From: Peptoniphilus catoniae | Lineage (GTDB): Bacteria > Bacillota > Clostridia > Tissierellales > Peptoniphilaceae | Assembly (NCBI RefSeq): GCF_901447155.2 | Contig: NZ_LR588413.1 | Location: 248,001-312,000 of the forward strand | Direction of reading: 5' to 3' | Length of the DNA stretch: 64,000 nt | Part shown: positions 1 through 8,597 of the stretch, one piece after another | How the letters are laid out: every line of letters starts with the position of its first letter | Position numbering within the stretch: the first letter of the stretch is position 1 | Notes under the pieces: model-generated | What the model saw: only the letters and a program-made list of their open reading frames with translations | The model's database searches: none | Told to the model about the DNA's origin: nothing | Position numbers and translations under genes: made by a program

Positions 1-550
1 TCTCTAAACTATCAAGGGATTTTCTACCATCAAATTCTTCGTCCTTAGTTAATACAAAATTTTCAAATTTCTTTTTTATTAATTCGTAACTTTCAGATTC
101 AAGTTTTGTTTTAAGCTGACCTATAAAAAATGTATTTTCAAATATTTCTCTACTTACATCAAAAAACAGAACTCCAGGTTGACCTATTTTAGTAAACTTA
201 AATATTAACTCATTTTTAGAAATATCTTCATTATTTGTAAAGTCTATTAAAGAAAGCTCATTATTGTTAAAATCTCTCTCCAACCTATAGTCTTTTCCCT
301 TATAGGATAAAGTTAAATAGCCTCTGTAATCTTCCTTAATCCAAGGTTTATATTTTTTGTATTCATCTGAATAAATTCTTTTTTTAATTGAACTTTTAGC
401 AAATCCGTAAAACATTCCACTTAAAAAAGAAGAAACCGTACTTTTTCCACTTTCGTTATTTCCCTTTATGATATTTAATCCATCAGTAAGTTTTATAGAT
501 TTATTATTAAATTTCCCAAATGAAATCATATTAAGCTCTTTAATCTTCAT
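1..550 (-). CDS. SbcC/YhaN-like AAA ATPase, N-terminal part (runs off window)
   Basis: This is the first roughly 183 codons of a gene reading leftwards out of the window; its 3' end is not present. The protein opens with MKIKELNMISFGKF and a Walker A motif GNNESGKST at about residues 31-39, the layout of SMC/SbcC/YhaN ATPases of double-strand-break repair. These work in the cytoplasm on DNA ends with a metallophosphoesterase partner. The start overlaps the last 11 bases of the upstream SbcD/YhaO-like gene, so translation is probably coupled and the two products likely form one complex. Whether it is SbcC or YhaN cannot be told without the coiled coil and C-terminal ATPase half. Confidence 0.85.
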   Translation of the reverse strand, partial: MKIKELNMISFGKFNNKSIKLTDGLNIIKGNNESGKSTVSSFLSGMFYGFAKSSIKKRIYSDEYKKYKPWIKEDYRGYLTLSYKGKDYRLERDFNNNELSLIDFTNNEDISKNELIFKFTKIGQPGVLFFDVSREIFENTFFIGQLKTKLESESYELIKKKFENFVLTKDEEFDGRKSLDSLE

Positions 551-1586
551 TTTTTGCCTCCATTAAAGCTCTTAATCCATAATCTATTACTTTTTCATTT
601 CCTCTTGCTTTTTCTATAAACTTTCCCAATAGATTATCTTTGTTTTTTTCATATAAATCATCTAAATCATAATCAGGTTTTAAATCATCTTCTATTTCAA
701 GATAAAAATAATTTAAACTGTAGTTTAAATATTCAATTAAATAATCAGAATCTCCATAGCTTCCAATTAAAGTTATTTTATTGAAATCCTTCTCTAAACC
801 CTCTAACATATCTTCGATTTTATCTTTTATCGTATAAATCGACATTGTCTTATTAATTTCAAGATCATGCTTATAATAATTTCTTAAGCTTTCCCCCTTA
901 TAGTCAATCTTTAAATCTTTTGTTTTTTCGTCTAAATCAATCTCAATGAACCCATGACTTCCTGTATCTTTAAAGCTTACAGGCTCAGGTGACCCGCTAT
1001 AATAAATCCTATTAGATATTTTTTGTCTTATATGAATATGACCTAGAGCCACATAATCAAATCCTAAACCTTCTATTTCTTCCTTATTTAAGGCAAAATG
1101 TTCTTCATTGATTGTGCTTCCATGTAACATAAGTATATTGCTGAAATTTTTATCTAAATTGAAATTAAAATCAGCTTTAAAGTCATACTTCTTATTCCAT
1201 GAAAATCCATAAACTCTAAGTTTTAAATTTTCTATTTCAAAATATTCTTCCTTTTCAAAAAAATGAATATTTTTATTAAACTCGACTGTATAAATAGGTG
1301 AATCGGAATCAAGATAGTCATGATTCCCGCTTATTATAAAAATTTCAGTTTCTTTAACTGAGTTTAAAAGCTCAGCAAGTCTATCCATATCGCTTGCTGT
1401 AAAATAGTCTCTTTCGTAAATATCTCCACACAAAAGCAAAACATCTATTTTGTTATCCTTTACATAGTTAATATTTTTCTCCATAGTTTGCCAGATTTCT
1501 TCTCTTCTCTTGGAGGATACTTCAGGACTTAGTCTGCCTTTATAAAATCTTCCCAAATGAGTATCTGCCATATGTACTATTTTCAT
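540..1586 (-). CDS. DNA repair exonuclease, SbcD/YhaO-like metallophosphoesterase
   Basis: The 348-residue protein has the full calcineurin-like phosphoesterase motif set: DTHLG at residues 8-12, GDIYERD at 54-60, GNHD near 87, LHGS near 154 and GHIH near 182. These residues hold the two metal ions. Proteins of this family are the nuclease subunit of SbcCD/YhaON complexes that process DNA ends and hairpins. The length fits YhaO/SbcD proteins with a C-terminal cap region. The start has a clear AGGTGA site. It overlaps the ATPase gene that follows, which supports a nuclease-ATPase pair. The motif set is seen directly; the exact DNA substrate is inferred from the family. Confidence 0.88.
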   Translation of the reverse strand: MKIVHMADTHLGRFYKGRLSPEVSSKRREEIWQTMEKNINYVKDNKIDVLLLCGDIYERDYFTASDMDRLAELLNSVKETEIFIISGNHDYLDSDSPIYTVEFNKNIHFFEKEEYFEIENLKLRVYGFSWNKKYDFKADFNFNLDKNFSNILMLHGSTINEEHFALNKEEIEGLGFDYVALGHIHIRQKISNRIYYSGSPEPVSFKDTGSHGFIEIDLDEKTKDLKIDYKGESLRNYYKHDLEINKTMSIYTIKDKIEDMLEGLEKDFNKITLIGSYGDSDYLIEYLNYSLNYFYLEIEDDLKPDYDLDDLYEKNKDNLLGKFIEKARGNEKVIDYGLRALMEAKNED

Positions 1587-1631
1587 ACAATCACCTAGTC
1601 AATTATATCACAGTTTATTGCCTTATAAAGC

Positions 1632-1662
1632 AAGAGAAAAGCCCGAGGCTTTCCCTCGAGCT
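1632..1662 (-). terminator. Intrinsic terminator after the isochorismatase-family gene
   Basis: On the minus strand a 9-bp stem (arms 1654-1662 and 1640-1648, one G-U pair, 5-base loop) is followed by TTTTCTC. The stem begins inside the stop codon of the upstream gene. It separates the isochorismatase operon from the nuclease/ATPase pair. Confidence 0.8.
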
Positions 1663-2210
1663 TATATAATTAATTTTTGTACTTTTTTAAATTCGTCAGT
1701 ACCTGATACAGAATTTAAGTCAAACATTATAGACTCTGTATTTGTTACAACGCATCCCATTTCTGACATAAGAGCCAATGAATTTTTGTAGTTAAATTCA
1801 GTTCTTGAACTTATTGCATCAGATGCTATAAATACCTCATAACCTTTTTCAATTAAATCCCTTACAGTTAACAAAACACAAATATGACCCTCTATTCCAG
1901 AAACTACTACTTGCTTTTTTCCTGTGCTTTCTATTGCTCTTCTAAAATCTTTATTAAGCATACAGCTGAATTCTGTTTTTGCAATCTCCTCCTGATTTAA
2001 TATATCCAAAAGATCTTTATTGGTATTGCCTAGTCCCTTTGGGTATTGTACTGTTATTAGGCTTTCTATTTTCATAATTTTTGACATTTCTGCTAAAACT
2101 TTATTATATTTTAGCACTCTTTCGTTTTGATAAATCGCCTTTAATAATTTATCCTGAAGGTCAATAAATAAAAATAAAGCCCTCTCTCTATCCAATCTGT
2201 AATTTTTCAT
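1662..2210 (-). CDS. Isochorismatase-family cysteine hydrolase
   Basis: This 182-residue protein has the family's catalytic triad in the expected places: Asp17 in FIDLQ, Lys78 in AKTEF and Cys111 in EGHICV, next to the usual cis-peptide region VSGIEGH. Relatives such as YcaC-type hydrolases and nicotinamidases cleave amides or ethers of small molecules in the cytosol through a cysteine nucleophile. The sequence does not show which substrate is used. It lies 8 bp after the PfkB-fold gene and is the last gene before a terminator, so the two are probably co-transcribed with the phosphohexomutase upstream. The start has a strong AGGAGG site. Confidence 0.85.
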   Translation of the reverse strand: MKNYRLDRERALFLFIDLQDKLLKAIYQNERVLKYNKVLAEMSKIMKIESLITVQYPKGLGNTNKDLLDILNQEEIAKTEFSCMLNKDFRRAIESTGKKQVVVSGIEGHICVLLTVRDLIEKGYEVFIASDAISSRTEFNYKNSLALMSEMGCVVTNTESIMFDLNSVSGTDEFKKVQKLII

Positions 2211-2218
2211 CTGTCCTC

Positions 2219-3127
2219 CTATATTTCATATAATTTTATTTCTTTCATTAGTCCTTTAATATCAGCCATAGTTATATTTCTAAACTTAACATAATTTTCC
2301 ACCAAATATGATGCCATAGATACCTTTATTGCAGTTTCAAAATCATAGCTTCTGTTTATTCCAAAGACTATACCTGCTAGCATTAAATTTAAGTTAAACT
2401 TTGTAATATAGTCTGAAAGTTTCGAAAAATCCGCTCTATATTTTCTATCCCCATTTAAAATTACAGTCCCTTTTTCAGAGTTTACTATAAGTATTCCGAT
2501 TCCGTTACTTATTAAAACTCCTCCCGCTTTTACAACCTCATCTTGATTATTAATTACAAGACAAGTGTAATCCTCAAGGGATTCCTTGTTTATTATCATA
2601 ATGTAAGGTTTAGATTCTTTTATAATATTCATATCATCAGTTGCAACAGCTACCTTTATACCTTTTTTATAGCAAGTATTTATAAAATCATTATAGCTTA
2701 TACTTTCAAGTTTTTCATTAAATGTTGAAAGGGCAACTATATCCTTATTCTCAATCTCCCTTGAAAAAAGAGAGAAAAACCTTTCCTCTTCATCTAGAGT
2801 TTTCCTATTTAAGGGACTTTTTAAAGTTGTTTTCAGATTTATTGATTTAATAAGAACAACCTCTTCATTGTTGTCCTTAATATCTATAAAGTCAAAGTCA
2901 ATTAAGTCTTCCCTTAGCTTCTCTTTAATTAATTCTCCGTTTTCTCCACCAAGATAAGTTATAAGTTTAGGATTTTCTCCTATGCTTTTTAAAAAATAAC
3001 ATATATCTAAACCATTTCCTGAGGTGTATACCCTGCTTTCACTAAAGCTATTGCTTATGTTTTTAGTAAAATTCACGGACCTATAGCCTCTTACAATTTT
3101 AGGATTAAAGTCGCACAAAAGTATCAT
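2219..3127 (-). CDS. PfkB-fold sugar-kinase-like protein, probably catalytically dead
   Basis: The 302-residue protein has the overall plan of PfkB/ribokinase-family kinases, especially the 1-phosphofructokinase type: an N-terminal substrate lobe with a glycine-rich stretch (GNGLDICYFLKSIGENP), a TYLGGENG segment near residue 78, and a C-terminal nucleotide half. The signature GxGD block that carries the catalytic Asp appears replaced by KFNLNLMLAG near residues 242-251; aligning the trailing AG puts Asn where Asp should be. It may therefore bind a sugar or nucleotide without phosphorylating it, or the family assignment may be too loose. It starts after a strong AGGAGG site, 12 bp downstream of the phosphohexomutase, and is followed by the isochorismatase-like gene. 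Confidence 0.6.
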   Translation of the reverse strand: MILLCDFNPKIVRGYRSVNFTKNISNSFSESRVYTSGNGLDICYFLKSIGENPKLITYLGGENGELIKEKLREDLIDFDFIDIKDNNEEVVLIKSINLKTTLKSPLNRKTLDEEERFFSLFSREIENKDIVALSTFNEKLESISYNDFINTCYKKGIKVAVATDDMNIIKESKPYIMIINKESLEDYTCLVINNQDEVVKAGGVLISNGIGILIVNSEKGTVILNGDRKYRADFSKLSDYITKFNLNLMLAGIVFGINRSYDFETAIKVSMASYLVENYVKFRNITMADIKGLMKEIKLYEI

Positions 3128-3138
3128 ATTACGCCTCC

Positions 3139-4818
3139 TTATTTTATCTTGTTTATAAGACTAACTATATCATTTTTCAAAAATTTTAGCTTATTTATGG
3201 CAAGATTTTCATTTTCATCAACAATATATATATATAATTTTATTTTAGGTTCAGTCCCTGAAGGTCTTAGAGCAAACCATGAGCCTTCTTCTAAATGGTA
3301 GATTAAAAGATTGGAACTTCCTATATCCTTATATCCATGTTCAAAATCGATTTTTTCTTTAACCTTTAAGTCTCCAAACTCCTTATAATCATTTTCCCTA
3401 AAAGCTTCCATGATTCTTAAAATTCTTTTTGAGCCTTCTATTCCTTTCAGATTCAAACTTACAAGCTCTTCTTTATAATAACCGTATTGACTGTAGATTT
3501 CTTCCATAAGTTCAACTAAATCTTTTCCCATTTTTTTATAATAAGCTGCCATTTCGCATATTATCATTGAAGAAACTACAGCATCCTTATCTCTTACATA
3601 ATCTCCAAATACATATCCTATGGATTCTTCGTATCCGAATATAAATTTATATTCACCGGTTTCGTCCCACTTGTTTGGAAGAGAACAGATATTTTTAAAT
3701 CCTGTTAGGGTTTCGAAACTTTTAACGCCTAAACTTTTAGCTATTTGAGCTCCTAGGTCCCCTGTTACCAATGATTTTACTATGGCAGCATTAGGGGCAA
3801 GCTCTCCCTTAGCCTTTAATGATTTAAGTATATAATATACCAACATTGCTCCTATTTGATTACCGTTAAAATTATAATATTCTCCCTTGTGCTTTGCCAT
3901 AATAGATACTCTATCGCAATCAGGGTCTGTGGCAATTATTATGTCCCCTCCAAGGTCTTTTGCATAATTAAGAGCACGTTGAAATACTTTTTTCTCCTCA
4001 GGATTAGGATAATCAAGTCCCTTAAAGTCAGGATCCGGTTTTTCCTCTTCTTTTACTATAAACACATTTTTAAATCCTCTTCGCTTTAAAATTTCTCTTA
4101 CAGGTTTATTTCCTGTTCCTTTTAGGGGAGTATAAACTATTTTTATATTCTTATCTATATCTTCATTTATAGCCATGCTCAAGGTTTTTTTATAAAAGTC
4201 CTCATCTAAGCTACTATCTAAAATTTCTATTAAACCTTTTTTTACTCCCTGTTCATAATCTATAAATTTTACATCTTCAAAGGATATATTTTTTCTCTCT
4301 TCCTGAATTTCATTTGCTATATCATCAAGTATTTGAGAACCCTTGTCCCAATAAACTTTATATCCGTTATAGTTCTTAGGGTTATGTGATGCCGTAACCA
4401 TTATGCCGCTAATTGTGTTTAAATACCTTACAGCATAAGAAAGCATAGGCGTGGGTCTTATATCATCAAACATATATACCTTGATTCCGTTTGCTCCATA
4501 TATTCTTGCGGATATTTCAGAAAACTCCTTGGATTTATGTCTTGTGTCTCTAGCTATTACTATGCCTCTTTTTGCACCATCAGGCCTTTTTAAAATAACA
4601 TTTGCTATTGCCTGGCAGACGCAGGATAGTACAAATTCATTCATTCTATTGCTGCCTGCTCCTAATATTCCTCTAAGACCTGCTGTACCAAAATCAAGCT
4701 CCTTATAAAACCTATCTTTAATTTCCTCTTCATCTTTTATATTTAATATTTCATCTTTATAAGCTTTTGTTATTACAGGTGAGTTTAACCATTTTTCTCT
4801 TCTATTTTTGTAATCCAT
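3139..4818 (-). CDS. Phosphoglucomutase/phosphomannomutase (alpha-phosphohexomutase)
   Basis: This enzyme interconverts hexose 1- and 6-phosphates. All four signature regions are present: the active serine loop TASHNPKNYNGYK near residue 135, the metal loop DPDCDR, the sugar-specificity loop GYEESIGY and the phosphate-binding loop RPSGTEPK near the C terminus. At 559 residues it matches the long PgcA-type phosphohexomutases of Firmicutes. An in-frame ATG lies 12 codons further upstream, but the ATG at 4818 has AGGAGG at ideal spacing, so I place the start there. It is the first gene of a short run with the PfkB-like and isochorismatase-like genes. Glucose versus mannose preference cannot be read from the sequence. 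Confidence 0.9.
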   Translation of the reverse strand: MDYKNRREKWLNSPVITKAYKDEILNIKDEEEIKDRFYKELDFGTAGLRGILGAGSNRMNEFVLSCVCQAIANVILKRPDGAKRGIVIARDTRHKSKEFSEISARIYGANGIKVYMFDDIRPTPMLSYAVRYLNTISGIMVTASHNPKNYNGYKVYWDKGSQILDDIANEIQEERKNISFEDVKFIDYEQGVKKGLIEILDSSLDEDFYKKTLSMAINEDIDKNIKIVYTPLKGTGNKPVREILKRRGFKNVFIVKEEEKPDPDFKGLDYPNPEEKKVFQRALNYAKDLGGDIIIATDPDCDRVSIMAKHKGEYYNFNGNQIGAMLVYYILKSLKAKGELAPNAAIVKSLVTGDLGAQIAKSLGVKSFETLTGFKNICSLPNKWDETGEYKFIFGYEESIGYVFGDYVRDKDAVVSSMIICEMAAYYKKMGKDLVELMEEIYSQYGYYKEELVSLNLKGIEGSKRILRIMEAFRENDYKEFGDLKVKEKIDFEHGYKDIGSSNLLIYHLEEGSWFALRPSGTEPKIKLYIYIVDENENLAINKLKFLKNDIVSLINKIK

Positions 4819-4887
4819 ATAAACCTCCTGATTCTTTTTCTTTAATTTTATCATATTAAGCTTTATTTAATTAATAGCTATTAAATA

Positions 4888-4951
4888 AAAAATAACTTCC
4901 GTCAGCTATTAGCCTATTAACTAATACTTAAGCCTTTACAGAAGTTATTTT
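4888..4951 (-). terminator. Probable terminator after xdhC, branched hairpin
   Basis: The 11-base arms AAAATAACTTC and GAAGTTATTTT (plus-strand positions about 4888-4899 and 4941-4951) enclose a loop that contains a smaller hairpin. On the minus strand it ends in a T-rich run. It lies between xdhC and the phosphohexomutase gene and would end the molybdenum operon. Confidence 0.6.
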
Positions 4952-4958
4952 CTCTCTA

Positions 4959-5978
4959 TTAATTTGCACTTTTAAGTCTTAAATCTATTAACTGAGCAGC
5001 TATACTTATTCCTATTTCTCTAGGAGTTTCGCAAGCTATATCTATTCCTATAGGAGATACTATCCTTTCAATATCCTTATCAGAAAAGCCCCTTTCCTTT
5101 AACCTCATATCCACTGATTTTTTCTTCCTTCTGCTACCTATTACTCCTATATAGGGAGCTTTGGTTTTTAGGGCTTGAGCCTGTATAACTTCGTCATACT
5201 TGTGACCCCTTGTTAAGACACAAAGGTAGTCATTAGCTCCTATGTCTATATAATCAGATACTTTACTGAAATCTATTAATATTCTTTCTGAAGCTGATGG
5301 AAATCTCTCTTTAGTGATAAATTCTTCTCTGTCATCACACACAAGTACATTAAAATCAAGATATGAAAGTATCGGTGCCAAGGCTTGAGATACATGGCCT
5401 GCCCCAAAAAGAATAACTCTTATTTTTCTTTTTATTTCTTCAACAAAGAATTTTGATTCTTCATAGTCTATAATAATTTTACTCTTGCTTCTTTCCTTTA
5501 AAGCCTCTTTTATTTTCTTTGTCAAGTCTTCAGGCAAGCTTCCCTTTACCTCGTCGCCTTCAATAAAGCTTATGCCCTTATTTGGACTTTCAACTATAAT
5601 GAAGTTTTCATTATTGTTGGCCCAAGTATAAGCGGATTTAAATCCATCTATTAACTCCAAGTTTTTGTGACCTATATAATAAAAATTAATAACTACAGTT
5701 CCTCCGCAAACCATTCCTATGTCTTCAACTTCATTTTGTGTCAGCATAAAGGAATGTGTTCCAGATTCTTTATCTTTTAAAAAAGTTTTTCCATACTTAA
5801 TTGAATTGTACTCGACGCTACCTCCACCTATTGTCCCATAGATAGTACCATCATCAAAAAGAAGCATTCTTGAACCGGCCTCTCTTGGAGTAGATCCGGA
5901 ACTGGAAACTACTGACATTAATATTAAATCTTTTCCTTTATCTGTTTCCTCAATTATTCTTTTCAATAAATTTTTCAT
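4959..5978 (-). CDS. xdhC: XdhC/CoxI-family Moco-insertion factor
   Basis: XdhC proteins receive finished molybdenum cofactor and deliver it to xanthine-dehydrogenase-family apoenzymes in the cytoplasm. The N-terminal CoxI domain shows SSSGSTPREAGSRML near residue 27 and GTIGGGSVEY, and a C-terminal Rossmann domain has FGAGHVSQAL near residue 193. The C-terminal SPIGIDIACETPREIGISIAAQ block is also typical. The open frame extends to a GTG at 5987, but the ATG at 5978 sits 5 bases after AGGTGA, so I use the ATG. The start lies inside the end of the upstream three-domain gene (29-base overlap), which implies translational coupling and fits a joint role in finishing cofactor for the hydroxylase encoded upstream. 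Confidence 0.87.
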   Translation of the reverse strand: MKNLLKRIIEETDKGKDLILMSVVSSSGSTPREAGSRMLLFDDGTIYGTIGGGSVEYNSIKYGKTFLKDKESGTHSFMLTQNEVEDIGMVCGGTVVINFYYIGHKNLELIDGFKSAYTWANNNENFIIVESPNKGISFIEGDEVKGSLPEDLTKKIKEALKERSKSKIIIDYEESKFFVEEIKRKIRVILFGAGHVSQALAPILSYLDFNVLVCDDREEFITKERFPSASERILIDFSKVSDYIDIGANDYLCVLTRGHKYDEVIQAQALKTKAPYIGVIGSRRKKKSVDMRLKERGFSDKDIERIVSPIGIDIACETPREIGISIAAQLIDLRLKSAN

Positions 5979-7686
5979 AGTTTTCACCTAACTCCCTGTA
6001 AATGCTTTCATAATCTAAATTTATTTTTAACTTAATAAATTCTTCCAACTCTTTTGCAAATTCATATCTTTGATTGTGAAAATAAATCGCCTCTTTAGTT
6101 TTACATTTTATAAGGCTTCTCCTAAATCTCTCATCTATACTTACAAGTCTATCTTCAAAGGAATATTTATCTGCAAGATATAAAATATCAGATTCAGTTA
6201 TTTTATCGTCTTCTAGCTGCCTGTAATTATTATGGTTTTTAATAATATCTGATAGCTTTCTATATCCTAAATTTCTAATATAATCTGCAGCCTTTAGCTC
6301 GTGATTTTTTTCTTTTCTTTTTATATCATGTAAAAGTGCAGCGGACCTCAGTAAATTTTTATTTAATATGTATCCATTTTTCTCTAAGTGATTTGACAAA
6401 ATGTTTGAAATGTTCATAACACTTACCATGTGTCTAATAATCTTTTGATCAAGGTCTAAGTCTTTATATATGTTCTTAATTTCTATATCACTTGGATAAT
6501 CTACAGGCAAAAATCCGTAATAAATAAGATTAAGTTTTGAATCTACTAAGTCAAATCTCGTTATGCTTCCAGGTGGAATACTATAGTCCCATGCCTTTAA
6601 TAGGTTGTTGTCCTTCTTATAGCCAAGTAAAAGTTGTATCAAGCCTTTATGAGTAAAAATCACAAGGTCACCTGCGGAAGATTTTATAATTTTTTCAATT
6701 GCTGAAGAAAACCTATCATAGGCCATGTATAAACTTTCCCCTCCCTTGGGGCAGAAGTTTATATTCTCTCCTCTTTCTATAAAATCTTCATTATAATTTT
6801 CCTTTATGTAAGAAAAACTTTTACCTTCCCAATCTCCCAGTTCTATTTCTCTTAAATCATTGCAAATATTGACATTATTTATTTTACTCACTTTACTAAA
6901 GTCAAAAGCTCCAATTTTGCAACGTGAAAGAGGCGATGTGTATATAGAAGATATTTCTTTATTTCTTAAATATTTAATCTGATTGTTTAATTTTATCCTG
7001 CCCACTTCATTTAATTTAAAATCAGCGCTGCTATAATAGATTTTTTCCTTATCTCTTTTCTCAATGTCCCCATGTCTTAAAAAATATATAGATCTGATAT
7101 TTTTTTCTTTATTATAATAGTCAAGCATTTTTTCATAATCATCAAAATAATCCGCGTCAAAATCAATTCCAGGATCATCTACTATAGCGTATTTTTTGTA
7201 TTCAACTTTTTCTAAAAATGATTTAAGCCCTTCTTCACCCTTAAAATTTAAAAGTTCAGTAAAGGCTTCTTTTTTTATAAAAATAGGGTGTCCTTGAGTT
7301 TTATTTATAGGAATTACTATCTTATCTTTGTAATCTAACAAGGTTTTTACAGTTGAAAGTTTAAAAAGTGGATTATCACAAGGTGTCATAAGTACTCCAT
7401 CACATTTTTCTTGCAAAAATTCAATACCTAGTTTCAAGGAGTAAAACATATCTGTTTTTTCATAAAGGTCATTATTTAAAAATATTAAATCCTCGCCTTT
7501 AAGTTTTTCCTTTAGAAGCTCTAAATTATATCCTCCTACTATTACAATAGGTGATAAGCCCACTAATCTGAACTTGTTTATTATATGCTCTATAAAAGTT
7601 TTATCTCCGATTTTTAAAAGAGGTTTAAATACTCCCATTCTTGATGACAAACCTGCAGCAAGAATAAGTCCCGCGTTTTTATTCAT
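5950..7686 (-). CDS. Three-domain fusion: MocA-like NTP transferase, histidine phosphatase, HD hydrolase
   Basis: Three domains lie in one 578-residue chain. Residues about 1-195 are a nucleotidyltransferase like MocA/MobA, with LAAGLSSRMGVFKPLL at the nucleotide loop and a PCDNP metal motif near 103. Residues about 200-375 are a histidine phosphatase with FLRHGD, a YTSPLSR motif, GDWEGKS and the second histidine in FTHKG. Residues about 405-578 are an HD-type domain with HDIKRKEKNHE. MocA enzymes add CMP to molybdopterin for xanthine-dehydrogenase-type enzymes, so the first domain probably makes the dinucleotide cofactor for the nearby hydroxylase. What the phosphatase and HD domains act on is unknown. 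The gene starts 2 bp after moaC-MOSC and overlaps xdhC, so it is firmly inside the operon. Confidence 0.85.
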   Translation of the reverse strand: MNKNAGLILAAGLSSRMGVFKPLLKIGDKTFIEHIINKFRLVGLSPIVIVGGYNLELLKEKLKGEDLIFLNNDLYEKTDMFYSLKLGIEFLQEKCDGVLMTPCDNPLFKLSTVKTLLDYKDKIVIPINKTQGHPIFIKKEAFTELLNFKGEEGLKSFLEKVEYKKYAIVDDPGIDFDADYFDDYEKMLDYYNKEKNIRSIYFLRHGDIEKRDKEKIYYSSADFKLNEVGRIKLNNQIKYLRNKEISSIYTSPLSRCKIGAFDFSKVSKINNVNICNDLREIELGDWEGKSFSYIKENYNEDFIERGENINFCPKGGESLYMAYDRFSSAIEKIIKSSAGDLVIFTHKGLIQLLLGYKKDNNLLKAWDYSIPPGSITRFDLVDSKLNLIYYGFLPVDYPSDIEIKNIYKDLDLDQKIIRHMVSVMNISNILSNHLEKNGYILNKNLLRSAALLHDIKRKEKNHELKAADYIRNLGYRKLSDIIKNHNNYRQLEDDKITESDILYLADKYSFEDRLVSIDERFRRSLIKCKTKEAIYFHNQRYEFAKELEEFIKLKINLDYESIYRELGENYEKFIEKNN

Positions 7687-7688
7687 AC

Positions 7689-8597
7689 TTACTTTATAAC
7701 CTTAATTACATCTGATCTTTTTACCTTGCCAGCTGATATAACTCTTGCAAATATACCTTCAGTTGGCATTATACAGTAATTAACTTTTTGCTTTATAGCA
7801 CAGCCTTGATGACATTCCTTTCCTATTTGAGTAATTTCTATAAGGGCATCTCCTACTTGTAAAACATTTCCAACCTTAAGATTTTTTAAATCTATACCTT
7901 CAGTTGTAAAGTTTTCTGCAAAATCTCCATTATTAAGATTTAAGTCATAATCTTTTACCATTTTATCTATTGATTCCTTAGCCAGTAAACTTACCTGCCT
8001 GTGCCATTTGCCGGCGTGAGCGTCATTTTCAATACCGTAGTTTTCAATTAAGTTCACAAATTCAACAGGCTTTTTACTTGTTCCTTTTTCTTTTGAAATG
8101 TTAACGTCTATAATTCTACCTTCAACAACTTTATTGTTAATAAAGTGTCCAGATTTTCCACCTGTTTTTTCCTTTAAATAAATCTCTTCTATTACAATTT
8201 CTTTATCTACCGCTTTACACATATCATAAATAGTAAGAGCTGCTATACTAACAGCAGTTAATGCTTCCATTTCAACTCCGGTTTTACCCTTTGAATATAC
8301 CTTAGCCAATATATCAATAGTGTCTTCATTTACTTTAAAATCTATATCCACTCCATTAATTAATATATTGTGGCACATAGGTATAAGTTCTGAAGTTTTT
8401 TTGCTTCCCATTATGGCGGCAATTTGTGCAGTTGAAAGAACATCTCCCTTTTTTGTTTTTCCTTCTCTAATTTTTTCTATCGTTTCTTTCTTTAGTCTTA
8501 CTCTTCCAACAGCTGTTGCTACTCTATCAGTATCCTCTTTGTTAGCTACAGAAACCATTCTTGGTCTTCCTTTATCATCAAAGTGAGAAAATTCCAT
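7689..8597 (-). CDS. moaC: MoaC-MOSC fusion, molybdenum cofactor synthesis
   Basis: Residues about 1-155 are MoaC, which completes conversion of GTP to cyclic pyranopterin monophosphate with MoaA. The conserved PMCHN block near residue 74, GVEMEALTAVSIAALTIYDM near 108 and the KTGGKSG ending are present. Residues about 160-302 are a MOSC domain with GIENDAHAGKWHRQVSLL and a GKECHQGCAI cysteine motif; MOSC domains bind molybdenum cofactor and are tied to its sulfuration or transfer. MoaC-MOSC fusions are known in clostridia. Here it joins an early and a late step of the pathway. The start codon comes directly after the moaA stop, and its AGGAGG site is formed by the last moaA codons. Confidence 0.92.
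   Translation of the reverse strand: MEFSHFDDKGRPRMVSVANKEDTDRVATAVGRVRLKKETIEKIREGKTKKGDVLSTAQIAAIMGSKKTSELIPMCHNILINGVDIDFKVNEDTIDILAKVYSKGKTGVEMEALTAVSIAALTIYDMCKAVDKEIVIEEIYLKEKTGGKSGHFINNKVVEGRIIDVNISKEKGTSKKPVEFVNLIENYGIENDAHAGKWHRQVSLLAKESIDKMVKDYDLNLNNGDFAENFTTEGIDLKNLKVGNVLQVGDALIEITQIGKECHQGCAIKQKVNYCIMPTEGIFARVISAGKVKRSDVIKVIK

Noticed and set aside
3856-4089. Plus-strand open frame of 77 codons inside the phosphohexomutase gene
   Set aside because: It is a shadow of a well-supported minus-strand gene, with low-complexity translation and no ribosome site.
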